Origin: Odiellus spinosus
Taxonomy: Eukaryota > Arthropoda > Arachnida > Opiliones > Phalangiidae
Assembly: GCA_963920705.1 (NCBI GenBank)
Contig: OY987232.1
Location: 9,717,422-9,781,421 of the forward strand
Length of the DNA stretch: 64,000 nt
Direction of reading: 5' to 3'
Shown piece by piece: positions 22,008 through 32,459 of this stretch. Within the stretch, counting starts at the first letter, position 1. Each line of letters opens with the position of its first letter. Below the pieces are notes generated by a model. It had not been told where the DNA came from, did no database searches, and saw only the letters and a program-made list of their open reading frames with translations. Made by a program: the position numbers and the translations under genes.

Positions 22008-24520
22008 CTCATAAGACAGCTTCATCTTTGTTTGGCTTGTCATATCTAGAAGCTAAAGGCTCTGGTGTTCCTCCCAATTCTATCATCGATAGCTCGTTCC
22101 CTTTTTCATAGGTTTCCACATTTGCGAATATGGTGACCATTTCCATCAAGTCTTCAACGTATTCTGAAATATAATTTTAAACCATTATTGTATTTCTATC
22201 TAATGAATCAATTGAATATATATTATGTACTGTAAGTAGATGCCATCATGATAGGTCGAACGGAATATTCACCCGCTTTAAATTTGGGGAAAAATATATT
22301 CCACCTACGTTTACCATTTCTGGTTGAAGCTTGCATTTTTGTAGAATTTTCATTATAATGAAGAGCCGCTAATGCAAGTCTAAAACTATGGTTTTGTTAT
22401 TGTATTTATTAAGTTTATTAGGCTTTATTTTCACCTACTGAGCTTTTATGCCAAGAAAAGAATAATGCGTATGTTTCGGTGCAAATTGGATCACAACCGC
22501 ATTAAAAGCTTCAACCGAGGAAGTTTGGCACACCCACGCCAATTGGCCAACATCTTTAATACGATTATTGATAATTTTTGAGAGTGACGTATACCTCTGT
22601 TGTCTTCTTCATCCATTTCCTGGGCCTCTCTCCAACCAGCTCTTTATGTTCGCATGCCTCAATTGATGGTTCGTGACCAGTGTGTAGGTTTACAACATGC
22701 CGCAACATAGAGCACCATTTAGCTTGCATAATTTCGCTCACTGCTCCGCTAGAATTACCTATCCAATACAGATGGTTTTGGATACTTTTACTCCAAGTGA
22801 GTAAAATCTCCATGCTTTTCTTTTTTCCGCACGCAGCCGCTATTTTGCTTTTCACAGCTTAAGGCAAATTAATTCAAAGTACTTAGCCAAAGCATTTAAT
22901 TTTCAAATTAAACTTGGCTCTATACTTACATTTTACCAAATGCCGAACATCACAAAGGTGTACTATATCCTTATGGTGGGTTCGCAAATAGCATCTGATT
23001 TGCTTGTGTCTGTCAGTCATCATGTAATTGATTTTCATTCCTTGATTTTTGAGGAATTCCAATAAACGTTTACAACCCTCTTAATTCCATCGCTACACTA
23101 TTTTTGACTTGATTACTCTGCAATTATTTGTATTTATATTACAATATTATTACTATTATTTGTGTAGTTTATTATATACGTACTTGTAGCAAAACTAGGA
23201 GGATACCTTTTTTGATTTTATTTTCCATAAAGCATAAATGCCATATTTTGCGCAAAATCCTCGACCATCTGCACCCAAAATTAAATCTTGGCCTTTTAAC
23301 GATCGAAGTAATGTTTCTTGATTATTTTTCCAAACCTAAGCGTAAAATATCACAAATTTTAGTATATTTATTATAACTCGAATTTCATACTCTTGTCAGT
23401 TCTTACTATAGCGCGGAAAAGATAAGCCTTCTGCATACGGTCAAATGTTCGCATAGAGATCGGGGTTTGGACGAAATAATCCACAACTATCAGTAAATCA
23501 TAAAAAATAATCAGAAAATTATTCGCGATTACATTGGATTTATCATAGACTTTCCTCGAAAATTTTATGTTATGAATAAAGATAGAAACCCCGATCTCTA
23601 TGTTCGCAAGTCGAATGTTGCAATGTTTGCAAAACGAAACATCTGGATTTAGTCCCGCAAATAACATTGCAGACGCAACTATTATGTTGCCTGCGGGTTA
23701 GCAACCAAGTAATGGTTGGCTACGCCATATATTGGAGTGGTTGTTGGGACAACTAGAGTGTACCGTAATCATCATGCCAGAAACCGACGTGATGGCTGTA
23801 CATTTAGCTAAGCATTATGTACAAAAAACAAAAAGTTGTAGCAAGGCTGCTTTAAAGACGATGAACTTGCGATCATCAGGTGAGCCATGATCCATTCTTG
23901 ACCTTGAAACTAATATTTTTTTAAAAACTACCAACATTTTAGGATTTAATTTAATATTTCTATACTCAAAAACATCATCTTCTCCTAGCGATGAAGGATT
24001 AAAACTTGTATCCAACGGATCTCTAATTTCCCCGCTACCATCAAAACCATCATTTATTTCTTCGTAATCATGCACATCTTCCGTACGAGATACTATAAAT
24101 TCATTCACAAGCGCATCATATTCATCAATCGTTTGGGTGCCTTTATCATGGCCCTGAGGAAAAGCCTGGCAACCTAGAATGTGTAAAGATAACAGTTGTT
24201 AAATTATGTTGCAAATTTTATTTTTTCTTATTTTTGTTTGATTATCTATTTGTAGTTTCAGTTGAATCATTTTTTGAGGGTATCGCAACGTATACTTGAA
24301 TACCTCTGGAAGTTCTTGGTGGGTGCAAAACCGACTGTATTCCAATAGATTCGGTTTTCACGGTTCTATACGGCGAGTACGAGTCCTTAAATACATAATA
24401 ATATTGATGGAAAATTCATTCAAAAATTAAGCTGATATCGATTACCAAAGATCTTGCTTTTTTCCGGCTTAGCGATGATTTAGCGGGGCTTGGAATATTT
24501 TCAACCTCCATAGCATCATA
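22008..24520 (-). pseudogene. Kolobok-like DDE transposase, multi-exon, broken
   Basis: Read leftward. About 24510-24416, 24400-24240 and 24180-23815 hold an acidic region with SIGIQ and KGTQT motifs. About 23790-23668 has C..NNHSNIWRSQP with one in-frame TAA, followed by AGNIIVASAMLFAGLNPDVSF at 23700-23610. A 146-bp MITE cuts in at 23600-23455, with TFDRMQ after it. A DRHKQI block (catalytic Asp candidate) and HLCDVRH lie near 23050-22930, ending at a GTAAGTATAG donor. Then 22855-22565 has W.KSI.NHLYW and CEH, 22350-22250 has GEYSVRP, and a last exon (acceptor TATTTCAG) runs to the TGA at 22008. This fits the transposase family I associate with Kolobok; the superfamily call is from memory. 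Confidence 0.55.
23455..23600. mobile_element. 146-bp hAT-type MITE in the Kolobok-like gene
   Basis: Perfect 8-bp target duplication TGTTCGCA at 23447-23454 and 23601-23608. Terminal inverted repeats TAGAGATCGGGGTTT (15 bp, perfect). The interior is AT-rich without coding. 8-bp duplications and TAGAG-type ends are typical of hAT-mobilised MITEs. Confidence 0.85.
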
Positions 24521-24720
24521 ATTAATACTATTAATTTTATTATAACTCAATTTCCCGCCAAAATTCAGTTTTCCCGACTGAAAAGTAGTTAACGACTGCC
24601 ATCTATCGGCCGAAAAGTTAACGGGTACCGTTTCCGTAAAGTTTTCGGCGGAAAAGTTACAGAATAAGTATTTCGAGTAAACGGATTTCGTCCACCGTAA
24701 AGTTTTCAAGAACCGTAAAC

Positions 24721-25171
24721 TTAACGGTCAAAAAAGCTTATAGAATAGGGTCCCAGGTAAACTATTTTAACATTAAACTTTTCGGTTATTTTCCTATTTT
24801 ACTTATTTAAACGATTGTTCGTTCAATATTTTAATATTTCAACGAGTACGCGTAGCGAGATATCAAATCAATTTTGAGTCGGTGTGCAAACTAGCTTTAG
24901 ACAAAATTAACTCGAGTCCTGAATCTTCGCGTTAGCTAGGGTGGTCAGATTGGAAGCAATAAAACAGCGTATCATCTATATATTCTATCAGACGAACAAT
25001 CCCAAAAAGGTTTCAAAAATATTGATAAATACATGATGCAAAAGCATACTTCAGACGAGGCGTAATTAGCCCGTTTAGTTAGATTTAACCTATGTAAACC
25101 GGGTAATTACGCGTCGTCTGATGAGGGTATAAATCAATCAATTGGGATAATTTGGGAGTCGATCGAGTGAA
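24721..25171. other. Non-coding stretch before the BEL element
   Basis: No gene seen. It contains a hairpin of about 17-bp arms (CAGACGAGGCGTAATTA with its near-complement) at 25051-25124. The stretch ends at the BEL/Pao target-site duplication. Confidence 0.4.
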
Positions 25172-25176
25172 CCATC

Positions 25177-25444
25177 TGTTCGTGTCCCGAGTCGAAGAAT
25201 AAATTACGACAAACTAAAACTTAATTAATCATTTATTTTAAAATCATAAAACGTTATAACCGACATTATGCGTACTCGTTTTAGACCAATTTCATACTGA
25301 CATTAATAATGGTTATGGATCTTATTTATATACCAATTGCATTGCAAAAAACACTCGGTTCAGTTCTAATCATTATACAAAAAACGACATCTAATCTGAT
25401 AAGCGTTAAGTTTGTTTACATAAAAAACATGGTATGACCGAACA
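25177..25444 (-). repeat. BEL/Pao 3' LTR
   Basis: 268 bp, bounded by TGTTCG and CGAACA in inverted form. Differs from the other LTR at about three positions. Confidence 0.95.
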
Positions 25445-25456
25445 TTTTGCCGCCTT
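25445..25456 (-). promoter_or_regulatory. Polypurine tract
   Basis: Minus strand AAGGCGGCAAAA, purine-rich apart from one C, directly abutting the 3' LTR. Expected site of plus-strand priming. Confidence 0.65.
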
Positions 25457-25480
25457 AAAATATTAAATTTTAATAATGAG

Positions 25481-26770
25481 TTAAGAGTCCAATGGCAGTA
25501 AACACAGCTTTACGACTGGTCGTTTTAGTTCATTGTCTGCTGTTTTAACGGTGACCACTCTGACCAATTCATCTTCTCCGGGTTGTAATTGAGTGACTCG
25601 AGCCATTTTCCATTTCGTAGGTGGCAATTCTTCCTTTATCAAGACTAGATCTCCTATTTTTATATTCTTCGTTGGTTTGGTCCATTTTGGTCTTTGTTGT
25701 AGTCGAGATAGATATTCTGATTGCCAACGTCTCCAAAAGTGCTGTAGTAGTTGCTGACTCAACTGCCATCTTGACAGTCGGTTGACCTTCGTTGCAGTCA
25801 GATCTGGTTCCGGAATGGCTGTCAAGGCTTCCCCAATCAGAAAATGTCCAGGGGTTGAGGCGGAATGATCAGCTGGATCGGATGTCATGGGTGTCAGAGG
25901 TCTTGAGTTAAGACAGGCTTCTATCTGGCAAAGTAGCGTCTGCATCTCTTCATATGTTAATCTAGTTTCTCCGATGACTCGCTTCAGGTGGTATTTCACC
26001 GACTTGACCCCGGCTTCCCACAATCCCCCGAAATGCGGTGCCGATGGTGGATTGAACTTCCAATTGATACCTTCATCGCTCATCCATCTTGCTATCGTCG
26101 GATTATGAGTGTTACTAGTTATAGTTTTCAGAAAATCCTTCATTTCCCGGTTTGCTCCTACAAAGTTGGAGCCGCAGTCGCTATACATGTCTACGCATTT
26201 TCCTCTGCGCGCTACAAAACGTTTTAAGGCCGCTAAAAAAGCGTCAGCAGATAAGTCGCTAACCAGTTCCAAGTGTAGCGCTCTTGTTGTAAAGCAAGCA
26301 AATACGGAAATGTAACCCTTGAATGACTTGCATCCGCGCCCCTTCATAACCTTGAGATTGAATGGTCCAGCGTAATCGACTCCGCACCGTAAAAAGGCTC
26401 TAGCCGGAGTTACTCGGCTACTTGGTAGATTTCCCATAAGTTGATTGATTGTCGTTGCTTTTTGTCGAACACATCGTATACAACGTCTGACGTGGAACCG
26501 TATTGCCTCTCGAAGTCCCAAAATCCAATATTTCGGTTGTAGTGACGCCATCATTAGTTGCGGACCTCCATGTAGTGTTTTATAGTGTTCTTGCAAAATG
26601 ATAAGTTCGGTCAGCTTGCTTTTTCGCGGAAGAATTACTGGATGTATTTGGTCTGTTGGTAACTTCGAGTGACGAATTCGTCCTCCAACTCGTAGAATGC
26701 CGTTTTTGTCGAGGAAGGGTGTTAATGATAATAATTTGCTTTTGGACATTATTGGTTTCAACGCCTTCAA
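25481..26770 (-). CDS. BEL/Pao integrase
   Basis: 429 codons. The N-terminal zinc-binding region has H/H/C/C spacing (H..H near residues 62-67 and CIRCVRQK near 97-104). The rve core has Asp in CGVDYAGPF and Asp in MYSDCGSNF, with Glu in GGLWEAGVKSVK, matching D,D-35-E. The C-terminal domain (GDLVLIKEELPPTKWKMARV) is the BEL/Pao-type DUF5641 module. No stop inside. Integrates the element DNA into the genome. Separated from Gag-Pol by a frameshift only. Confidence 0.92.
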   Translation of the reverse strand: MKALKPIMSKSKLLSLTPFLDKNGILRVGGRIRHSKLPTDQIHPVILPRKSKLTELIILQEHYKTLHGGPQLMMASLQPKYWILGLREAIRFHVRRCIRCVRQKATTINQLMGNLPSSRVTPARAFLRCGVDYAGPFNLKVMKGRGCKSFKGYISVFACFTTRALHLELVSDLSADAFLAALKRFVARRGKCVDMYSDCGSNFVGANREMKDFLKTITSNTHNPTIARWMSDEGINWKFNPPSAPHFGGLWEAGVKSVKYHLKRVIGETRLTYEEMQTLLCQIEACLNSRPLTPMTSDPADHSASTPGHFLIGEALTAIPEPDLTATKVNRLSRWQLSQQLLQHFWRRWQSEYLSRLQQRPKWTKPTKNIKIGDLVLIKEELPPTKWKMARVTQLQPGEDELVRVVTVKTADNELKRPVVKLCLLPLDS

Positions 26771-27036
26771 GTGGTGTACGTAAAAGCTTCCAGTTGCGCG
26801 CTCCGTATCCAGTGATTTAACGCCAAATCAATTTCCTGCTTAGTCAATTCTCCGGTTTCTCGTAAAGTCTTGGCGATTCTAGCGTTACGTATAAATCGTT
26901 GCACGTAAGCGGTGACATGTATTAGAGTGGTTAACGACGAATAGTTCAGGAGTGGCGTCTTGTCAATGTTGCAATGCGATATGACCATCAATACTTTTTT
27001 TTCTTCTGTGTTGCATTCACGTGGTTCCTCACTCAA
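26767..27036 (-). pseudogene. BEL/Pao linker between RNase H and integrase
   Basis: 89 codons in the same frame as the 27067-30339 segment, beyond its amber stop. Contains the short helical region that normally precedes the integrase zinc-binding domain (YVQRFIRNAR, LTKQEIDLALNHWI). It ends at a TGA that overlaps the start of the integrase frame, implying a one-base frameshift at about 26770. Confidence 0.8.
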
Positions 27037-27066
27037 TGAGTCTTGGTCATACGTAGCGCTATTATT

Positions 27067-30000
27067 CTACCAGCTAGGTCCGTGCCACCATAACGGATGT
27101 CCGCGTAATTCTTCAACATCTATTCCACGAGAAGCGCAATCAGCTGGATTGCAGTCGCCCGGTACATGATGCCATTCTATAGCTGGTTGAACGTCTTGCA
27201 CTTCGGAGACGCGATTCGCTACGAAGGTTTTCCAGCGTTGAGGTGGTGAAGCCAACCAAGCCAGTACGATTTTACTGTCACTCCAACAATGCACTTCGGG
27301 TATGGTAATCTTAAGTGACTCTTGTACTAGTGCGATTAATCGTACAAGTAGCACCGTGGCGCAAAGTTCCAATCTTGGTAATGTCGTCTGCTTCAGTGGC
27401 GCTACCTTGGTTTTGGCGGCTACAAGTTGGATACTAATGTTCCCAGAGTTGGTTATGGTCTTGAGATATACAGCTGCTGCATAAGCCTTCTCGGATGCGT
27501 CACAGAATCCGTGTAATGTAGCTTTCTTGAGATGAGGTTGGCCGATATAACGTTTAATTTTCAGTTCTTCAATTCCCGTTAGATCTTCTCGAAACGCGTG
27601 CCATTTATTTACTAATCCCGACGGCAATTCTTGATCCCAACTAAGTTTGCTTTGCCACATCTCTTGTAACAGGATTTTCGCTCGGATTATGACTGGTGAT
27701 ACCAAACCCAACGGGTCGAATACCTTAGCCGTGTCGGAGAGAATAGTACGTTTTGTAACAATGGCTCTTGTCGTTGATACCTTTACAGAATAGGATAACT
27801 TGTCTGTGGCGGGTGTCCATTGCAAGCCTAATGTTTGTATTGCGTTAGCGTTTTCTGTCTTTAGTGGCAAGGGTATCTCTCGTAGTTCCGACGGCAAGGA
27901 TTCCAACAAGGCTGGCTCATTGGACGCCCATTTTCGTAAATTAAATCCGCCTGTGCGTGTGGCCTGATTCAATTCATCTTGTAATTTTAATGCTGTGGTG
28001 ATATCATCAGCTCCAGATAAGACATCGTCCATGTAAAAGTCTTCTGCCAACACCTTCGATGCCAATGGGTAAATAGGTCTGACATCTCGTGATAACTGTT
28101 GAAGGACTTTAGTAGCCAGATAGGGTGCAGCAGCCGTTCCATAGGTCACTGTAAGCAACCTATAATCTCGAATTGGTTCTTGCTTGTGGGCTCTCCAGAG
28201 GATACGTTGATAATTTGAGTCTTCAGGACTTCTTATAATTTGACGATACATTTTTTCTATATCTGCAGTTATAGCAATGGCGTGACTTCTGAAGCGTATT
28301 AACAGATTCACGAGGTCATCTTGTAGTTTTGGACCAATCAGTAGAACATCGTTTAACGAAATTCCGGTTGATGTCTTTGCCGATGCATCAAATACAATGC
28401 GGAGTTTGGTTGTAGTGCTGGATTCTTTAAACACCGCGTGGTGTGGTAAATAGTAAGCGTCCTTTTCATCAATTCTTTCGGCTGGTATGAGCTCCATATG
28501 GTTTAGAGACGTGTACTCGTTCATAAATGTTCTGTAATCGTCATACAGTGTCGGATTAGTTTGAAGACGGCGTTCTAGGTAGAGGAATCTTCTCAGCGCA
28601 ATTGATCTTGACGCTTCAAGTTTCGGTGTGTTATTTTTGATTGGTAGTTTTACGATATATTTTCCCCAGGAGTCTCGATGATGCGTTTCTTGAAAGATTA
28701 GTTCGCATTGTTTTTCCATAGCCGTTAATATCCTTCTTGGTGCGATTTCTTCTAATTCCCAGAATTTGGAGATTTGTTGTTCCAAGTTGCACTGGTTTAC
28801 TTGAATCTGCGACGTGATCGTATTTGATGCTTGATTTCCCAATTGTCCTGCCATCACCCAGCCAAAAACAGTGTTGAAGGCCCCGGGCGTTCCAATTTTC
28901 CCTTCAAGTTTGCCATTTTGTATAACATCTAGGTAAACGTCGGCTCCCAACAATATATCGATGGTTCCGGGTACATGCCACTTCGGATCGGCGAGTTGTA
29001 AGCCTTTAATATGCGGCCAATTTTGTGGGTTGAAAGCGTGATTTGGCAATTTCTCCGTAACTTGATTAAGAATTAAGGCTTGGATTCTGACGTTAAAGTT
29101 TAAATCCATCTTAGAGCGTATGTTCAAGGTCGTGCCACCGCGTGAATGTCCAATTCCCGTGGCTCCAATTCCTCCAATGCTTGCGTTCTGATACGTTCGT
29201 CTAAGTTGTAACTTCTGAATAAATTGCTCGGAAATGAAGCTCGCTTGTGAACCAGAATCCAGCAATGCTCGTCCTGACCAGATATGTCCATTTGAACCTT
29301 CGACTTGGACAACTGCTGTCGGCAAGATCACTTGCGGGATGCCCAAGAATTTCCGGGATAGATGGGAATTTACTTCTGTCTGCACCTTGGCCCTTGTTGC
29401 TGGATGCCTTTCTTGTGATTCTCGATGCAAAAGTGTATTATGCCTTGCATTACACTTCCGGCAACTTCCTGCCTTGCAGTTGCCACTTGAATGATCCTTT
29501 TTTAGACAGTTAAAGCAAAGCGCCTGCTTCTTAATCATATTGCAGCGATCTTCAATCGTTGCCTTCAACAGGGACGGACAATTATATATATAATGTGATT
29601 CTGCGCAAATGAAACAAGAGCTCTCTCGTAGGGACCCATGATGTGACATTGTACTTCTCTTCGGCATTATTGATATCTTCAGTCTAAAAGCGGTACTTCC
29701 AGCTTGTGCCGCTGCCAGTGCTCTTGCTCGTTGTTGTAAGAATGTTGTTAGCTCCTCATACGTTGGTCTTGTTACACCCTTCAAGGACAGCTCCCAATGA
29801 CGACGAGATTCTTGGTCGAGTTTCTCCCCAACGATATGCAGTAATATTGCGTCCCAATGTTCTACTGGCTCGTTCAATACCTTAAGCGATCGAATGCACT
29901 CGGCTGTTGTATCGATTAGACATCTTAAGGCTGATGACGATTCATCTTTGACGATCGGTTGATTGAACAAGCGTTTGATGTGCGCATTGATCATCTCTCT

Positions 30001-30339
30001 TGTATTGTTAAAACGGTTAAGTAAGATATCCCAAGCTTCTTCATAATTTCCATCCGTGACTGGAATTGATTGTATTAACGTTGCCGCCTCATCTCGTAGT
30101 GATGATTTTAAATACTGGAATTTCTGAGCTCCAGATAATGTCGTATTGTTGTGAACTGTAGCTGAGAAAAGGTCATGGAACGGGAACCACTCTACATAGC
30201 TACCTCCAAACACCGGTAACTCCAACTTGGGTAATTTGATATCCGCTGTTGGTTGAATTACTGGAACCTTGTTCTTGATCGTAGTAAAGAGTATGACCAG
30301 TGTTTCAATGCGCGTGATACTCTCCTTCATGTATATCAA
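27067..30339 (-). CDS. BEL/Pao Gag-Pol: gag, zinc knuckles, protease, reverse transcriptase, RNase H
   Basis: 1090 codons. The gag core (DUF1759-like; LPVFGGSYVEWFPFHDLF at about 41-58) is followed by three zinc-knuckle-like clusters between residues 242 and 304 (CFICAESHYIYNC, CFNCLKKDHSSGNC, CRKCNARH). The aspartic protease active site is DSGS at 361-364. Reverse transcriptase has LRIVFDAS near 646-653 and the catalytic YMDD at 769-772. RNase H has GFCDASEKAYAAAVYL further on, and a Pao-type end (DCNPADCASRG) closes the frame. It ends at a TAG (27067-27069) that lies in frame with the next segment, so a single nonsense mutation separates it from the linker and integrase. Makes virus-like particle components and copies the RNA into DNA in the cytoplasm or particle. 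Confidence 0.93.
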   Translation of the reverse strand: MIYMKESITRIETLVILFTTIKNKVPVIQPTADIKLPKLELPVFGGSYVEWFPFHDLFSATVHNNTTLSGAQKFQYLKSSLRDEAATLIQSIPVTDGNYEEAWDILLNRFNNTREMINAHIKRLFNQPIVKDESSSALRCLIDTTAECIRSLKVLNEPVEHWDAILLHIVGEKLDQESRRHWELSLKGVTRPTYEELTTFLQQRARALAAAQAGSTAFRLKISIMPKRSTMSHHGSLRESSCFICAESHYIYNCPSLLKATIEDRCNMIKKQALCFNCLKKDHSSGNCKAGSCRKCNARHNTLLHRESQERHPATRAKVQTEVNSHLSRKFLGIPQVILPTAVVQVEGSNGHIWSGRALLDSGSQASFISEQFIQKLQLRRTYQNASIGGIGATGIGHSRGGTTLNIRSKMDLNFNVRIQALILNQVTEKLPNHAFNPQNWPHIKGLQLADPKWHVPGTIDILLGADVYLDVIQNGKLEGKIGTPGAFNTVFGWVMAGQLGNQASNTITSQIQVNQCNLEQQISKFWELEEIAPRRILTAMEKQCELIFQETHHRDSWGKYIVKLPIKNNTPKLEASRSIALRRFLYLERRLQTNPTLYDDYRTFMNEYTSLNHMELIPAERIDEKDAYYLPHHAVFKESSTTTKLRIVFDASAKTSTGISLNDVLLIGPKLQDDLVNLLIRFRSHAIAITADIEKMYRQIIRSPEDSNYQRILWRAHKQEPIRDYRLLTVTYGTAAAPYLATKVLQQLSRDVRPIYPLASKVLAEDFYMDDVLSGADDITTALKLQDELNQATRTGGFNLRKWASNEPALLESLPSELREIPLPLKTENANAIQTLGLQWTPATDKLSYSVKVSTTRAIVTKRTILSDTAKVFDPLGLVSPVIIRAKILLQEMWQSKLSWDQELPSGLVNKWHAFREDLTGIEELKIKRYIGQPHLKKATLHGFCDASEKAYAAAVYLKTITNSGNISIQLVAAKTKVAPLKQTTLPRLELCATVLLVRLIALVQESLKITIPEVHCWSDSKIVLAWLASPPQRWKTFVANRVSEVQDVQPAIEWHHVPGDCNPADCASRGIDVEELRGHPLWWHGPSW

Positions 30340-30580
30340 ATTCCTCTGGTTTGCATATTGCCATGATGTTATCTTGTACTGCTTCTAGTTCCTGAGTGAA
30401 AACATCTGCCTTTTCCTTATACAACGCCGATGCGACAGAGGTCAATGGTGTATTATTATGAGAATTGGCCACGGCTTCGAGTCTTGTAACTCGACCCTTA
30501 ATGATTCGTCTCTTGTTGAGATAAACGTCCATGATGCTTGAAGTTGAAAATTCGCTTGTCGTCCCTTGACTCAACGGCAC
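30305..30580 (-). pseudogene. BEL/Pao gag N-terminus (frameshifted from the main frame)
   Basis: A 91-codon frame starting soon after the primer site, with a coiled-coil-like N-terminus (KRRIIKGRVTRLEAV). It ends at about 30305 while the main polyprotein frame begins at about 30339, so a one-base shift separates the gag start from the rest. A true BEL polyprotein is continuous here; this is most simply a mutation. Confidence 0.75.
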
Positions 30581-30643
30581 TGCTTCTCACGACTTTGAAT
30601 ACTGGATCAAGATGGTTGAATTGTAAGATCAACCGATGAAGTA

Positions 30644-30660
30644 TCCGGCTCGACGGACCA
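30644..30660 (-). promoter_or_regulatory. Candidate primer binding site
   Basis: On the minus strand TGGTCCGTCGAGCCGGA lies six bases after the 5' LTR, the normal place for the tRNA primer site; it starts with TGG as expected for pairing to a tRNA CCA end. The tRNA identity cannot be assigned by eye. Confidence 0.65.
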
Positions 30661-30666
30661 AAATTA

Positions 30667-30934
30667 TGTTCGTGTCCCGAGTCGAAGAATCAATTACGAC
30701 AAACTAAAACTTAATTAATCATTTATTTTAAAATCATAAAACGTTATAACCGACATTATGCGTACTCGTTTTAGACCAATTTCATACTGACATTAATAAT
30801 GGTTATGGATCTTATTTATATACCAATTGCATTGCAAAAAACAATCGGTTCAGTTCTAATCATTATACAAAAAACTACATCTAATCTGATAAGCGTTAAG
30901 TTTGTTTACATAAAAAACATGGTATGACCGAACA
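30667..30934 (-). repeat. BEL/Pao 5' LTR
   Basis: 268 bp, same ends as the LTR at 25177-25444. On the minus strand it supplies the promoter for the element, though no TATA box can be named with confidence. Confidence 0.95.
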
Positions 30935-31084
30935 CCATCTGTCGGATTGGAAATCCATGATACGTTTCTAACCCGTATTGGAATGTCGGTGAAATAAGTT
31001 TATTCACGAATAACTAAGCCAAAATTATATTTTAAAATTTTAACCCGTTTTAATTTTGATTAATATAAATTAATTTCTGCTTAA

Positions 31085-31505
31085 AGAGAGAATGCAGCCT
31101 AACAACAATTGGTTATTTTATCGATTCCTTATTGTTCAAATAGGCCTAATCCACTTTACGAACAAATATTAAACTAGAAATAAATTTAAAACTTACCCGG
31201 AAAAAAGCTTAGCGAGATTCACGGAGATCCTGATTTCCTCGCGTATAAGGTCTAGCGACCAATCGAAAGTGACGGTAAGGCTCGTGGAGATCTCCCTTGA
31301 ACGTGGGGCCTTCGTTCACTGGTCACTAGACTTTACACAGAGGATATTCAGCTGATCTCCATGAATCCCGCTAAGCCTATTTTCCGGGTAAGTTTTAAAT
31401 TTATTTCAAGTTCAATATTTGTTTTGTAAACTTTTTATCCATGGAATAGGCCAATTTAAACGATAAGGAATCGATAAAAATGACTTATCAGGTTGCATTC
31501 TCCCT
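31085..31505. mobile_element. TTAA-flanked hairpin MITE, copy 2
   Basis: 421 bp between TTAA at 31081-31084 and 31506-31509. Ends AGAGAGAATGCA and TGCATTCTCCCT are inverted. Homologous along its length to 8760-9184, with a shared interior (GGAAATCAGGATCTCC-type block in inverse, CATGAATCCCGCTAAGC). Non-coding. Confidence 0.8.
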
Positions 31506-31509
31506 TTAA

Positions 31510-32400
31510 ATACAATTATTATTATTCTAAATATTATTTGTAAGAACTATGTAGTATCGCCTTCAAATTAAAACGAATTCAATTTACGCGGAACTCGGAC
31601 AATTCTAATATACTACGAAAGGTCCTCGGTATCTCTAGTTTTATTAGAACTAGCAGTTGTTATCTTTTAGGATTCATATCTTGAAAATCATCACTTTAAA
31701 AATATCGAACAGAAGCGAAACGGATTCGACATTTGACCATTATCGTAAGTTTTAACCACGAGGTATTTAAAACGTGAATAGGATGCAGCGACTATCAATT
31801 TTCATTCGGCTTCGTTACGTGGACGAAGTTAAACTTAAAGGGAAACTTGGAATTTATTTACGGAATAATTATGCTAAAAACGAATTCTTGAATTTTCAAG
31901 CTATTTTAGACACGTTTTTGGTGTTTAATTTAATTTCTAGAAGGCTGTTGGGTGACCACTGAAAATTTCAAAATCCTATATAGGAAATTTCTTTGCGAAA
32001 TAAAGGAAAATATAGGAAGAATTTTATGTAAAATATAGGATAAAATATGAAGAAATAAGTAAAATATATGATAAAATTTGAAGAAATAAGTATAAAATAT
32101 ATGATAAAATATGAAGAAATAATTGTAAAATATATGATAAAATAGGAAAATAATTAATTAAAAATAGGAACCATGTTTATTTTTGCATCACAACTCTAAT
32201 CACCGATTTAAACATGTTATTAATATGATGCAATTGCTTAAATAGTCTGGAATTTTACAGACTATTTTAACTGGAAAATGTACAGTTAAGCTAAAATAAT
32301 CATATACAGCCATAGCTGACAGTATGATTTATAACTTTACCCTTATCTAGAGATTTTGAGTAGAAATATAGGTGATTATAGGAATTGCCATTAAAAGGTC
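31510..32400. other. AT-rich stretch with 37-bp tandem repeat
   Basis: No gene recognised. At about 31975-32150 there are four imperfect units built on GATAAAATATGAAGAAATAAGTAAAATAT. The left end of Polinton A must lie in or near this stretch, but no terminal inverted repeat could be found. Confidence 0.5.
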
Positions 32401-32459
32401 TCGACAATGAGTCTCGGACGATCATATTCGCTGCGTAAGTACCCGTTTTCACACGGAGA

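Larger units (their letters stand above)
25177..30934 (-). mobile_element. Full-length BEL/Pao LTR retrotransposon
   Basis: 5758 bp, transcribed leftward, with 268-bp LTRs at both ends and a 5-bp target duplication CCATC at 25172-25176 and 30935-30939. Internal parts in order are primer site, gag with zinc knuckles, aspartic protease, reverse transcriptase, RNase H and integrase, the order typical of BEL/Pao. The two LTRs differ at about three positions (for example 25201 versus 30691 surroundings), so insertion is recent. One nonsense codon and two frameshifts interrupt the polyprotein. Confidence 0.95.

Noticed and set aside
22680..22862. 60-codon plus-strand frame
   Set aside because: Antisense of the Kolobok-like transposase segment with NHLYW.
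25887..26315. Plus-strand frames of 68-79 codons
   Set aside because: Antisense shadows of the BEL/Pao integrase.
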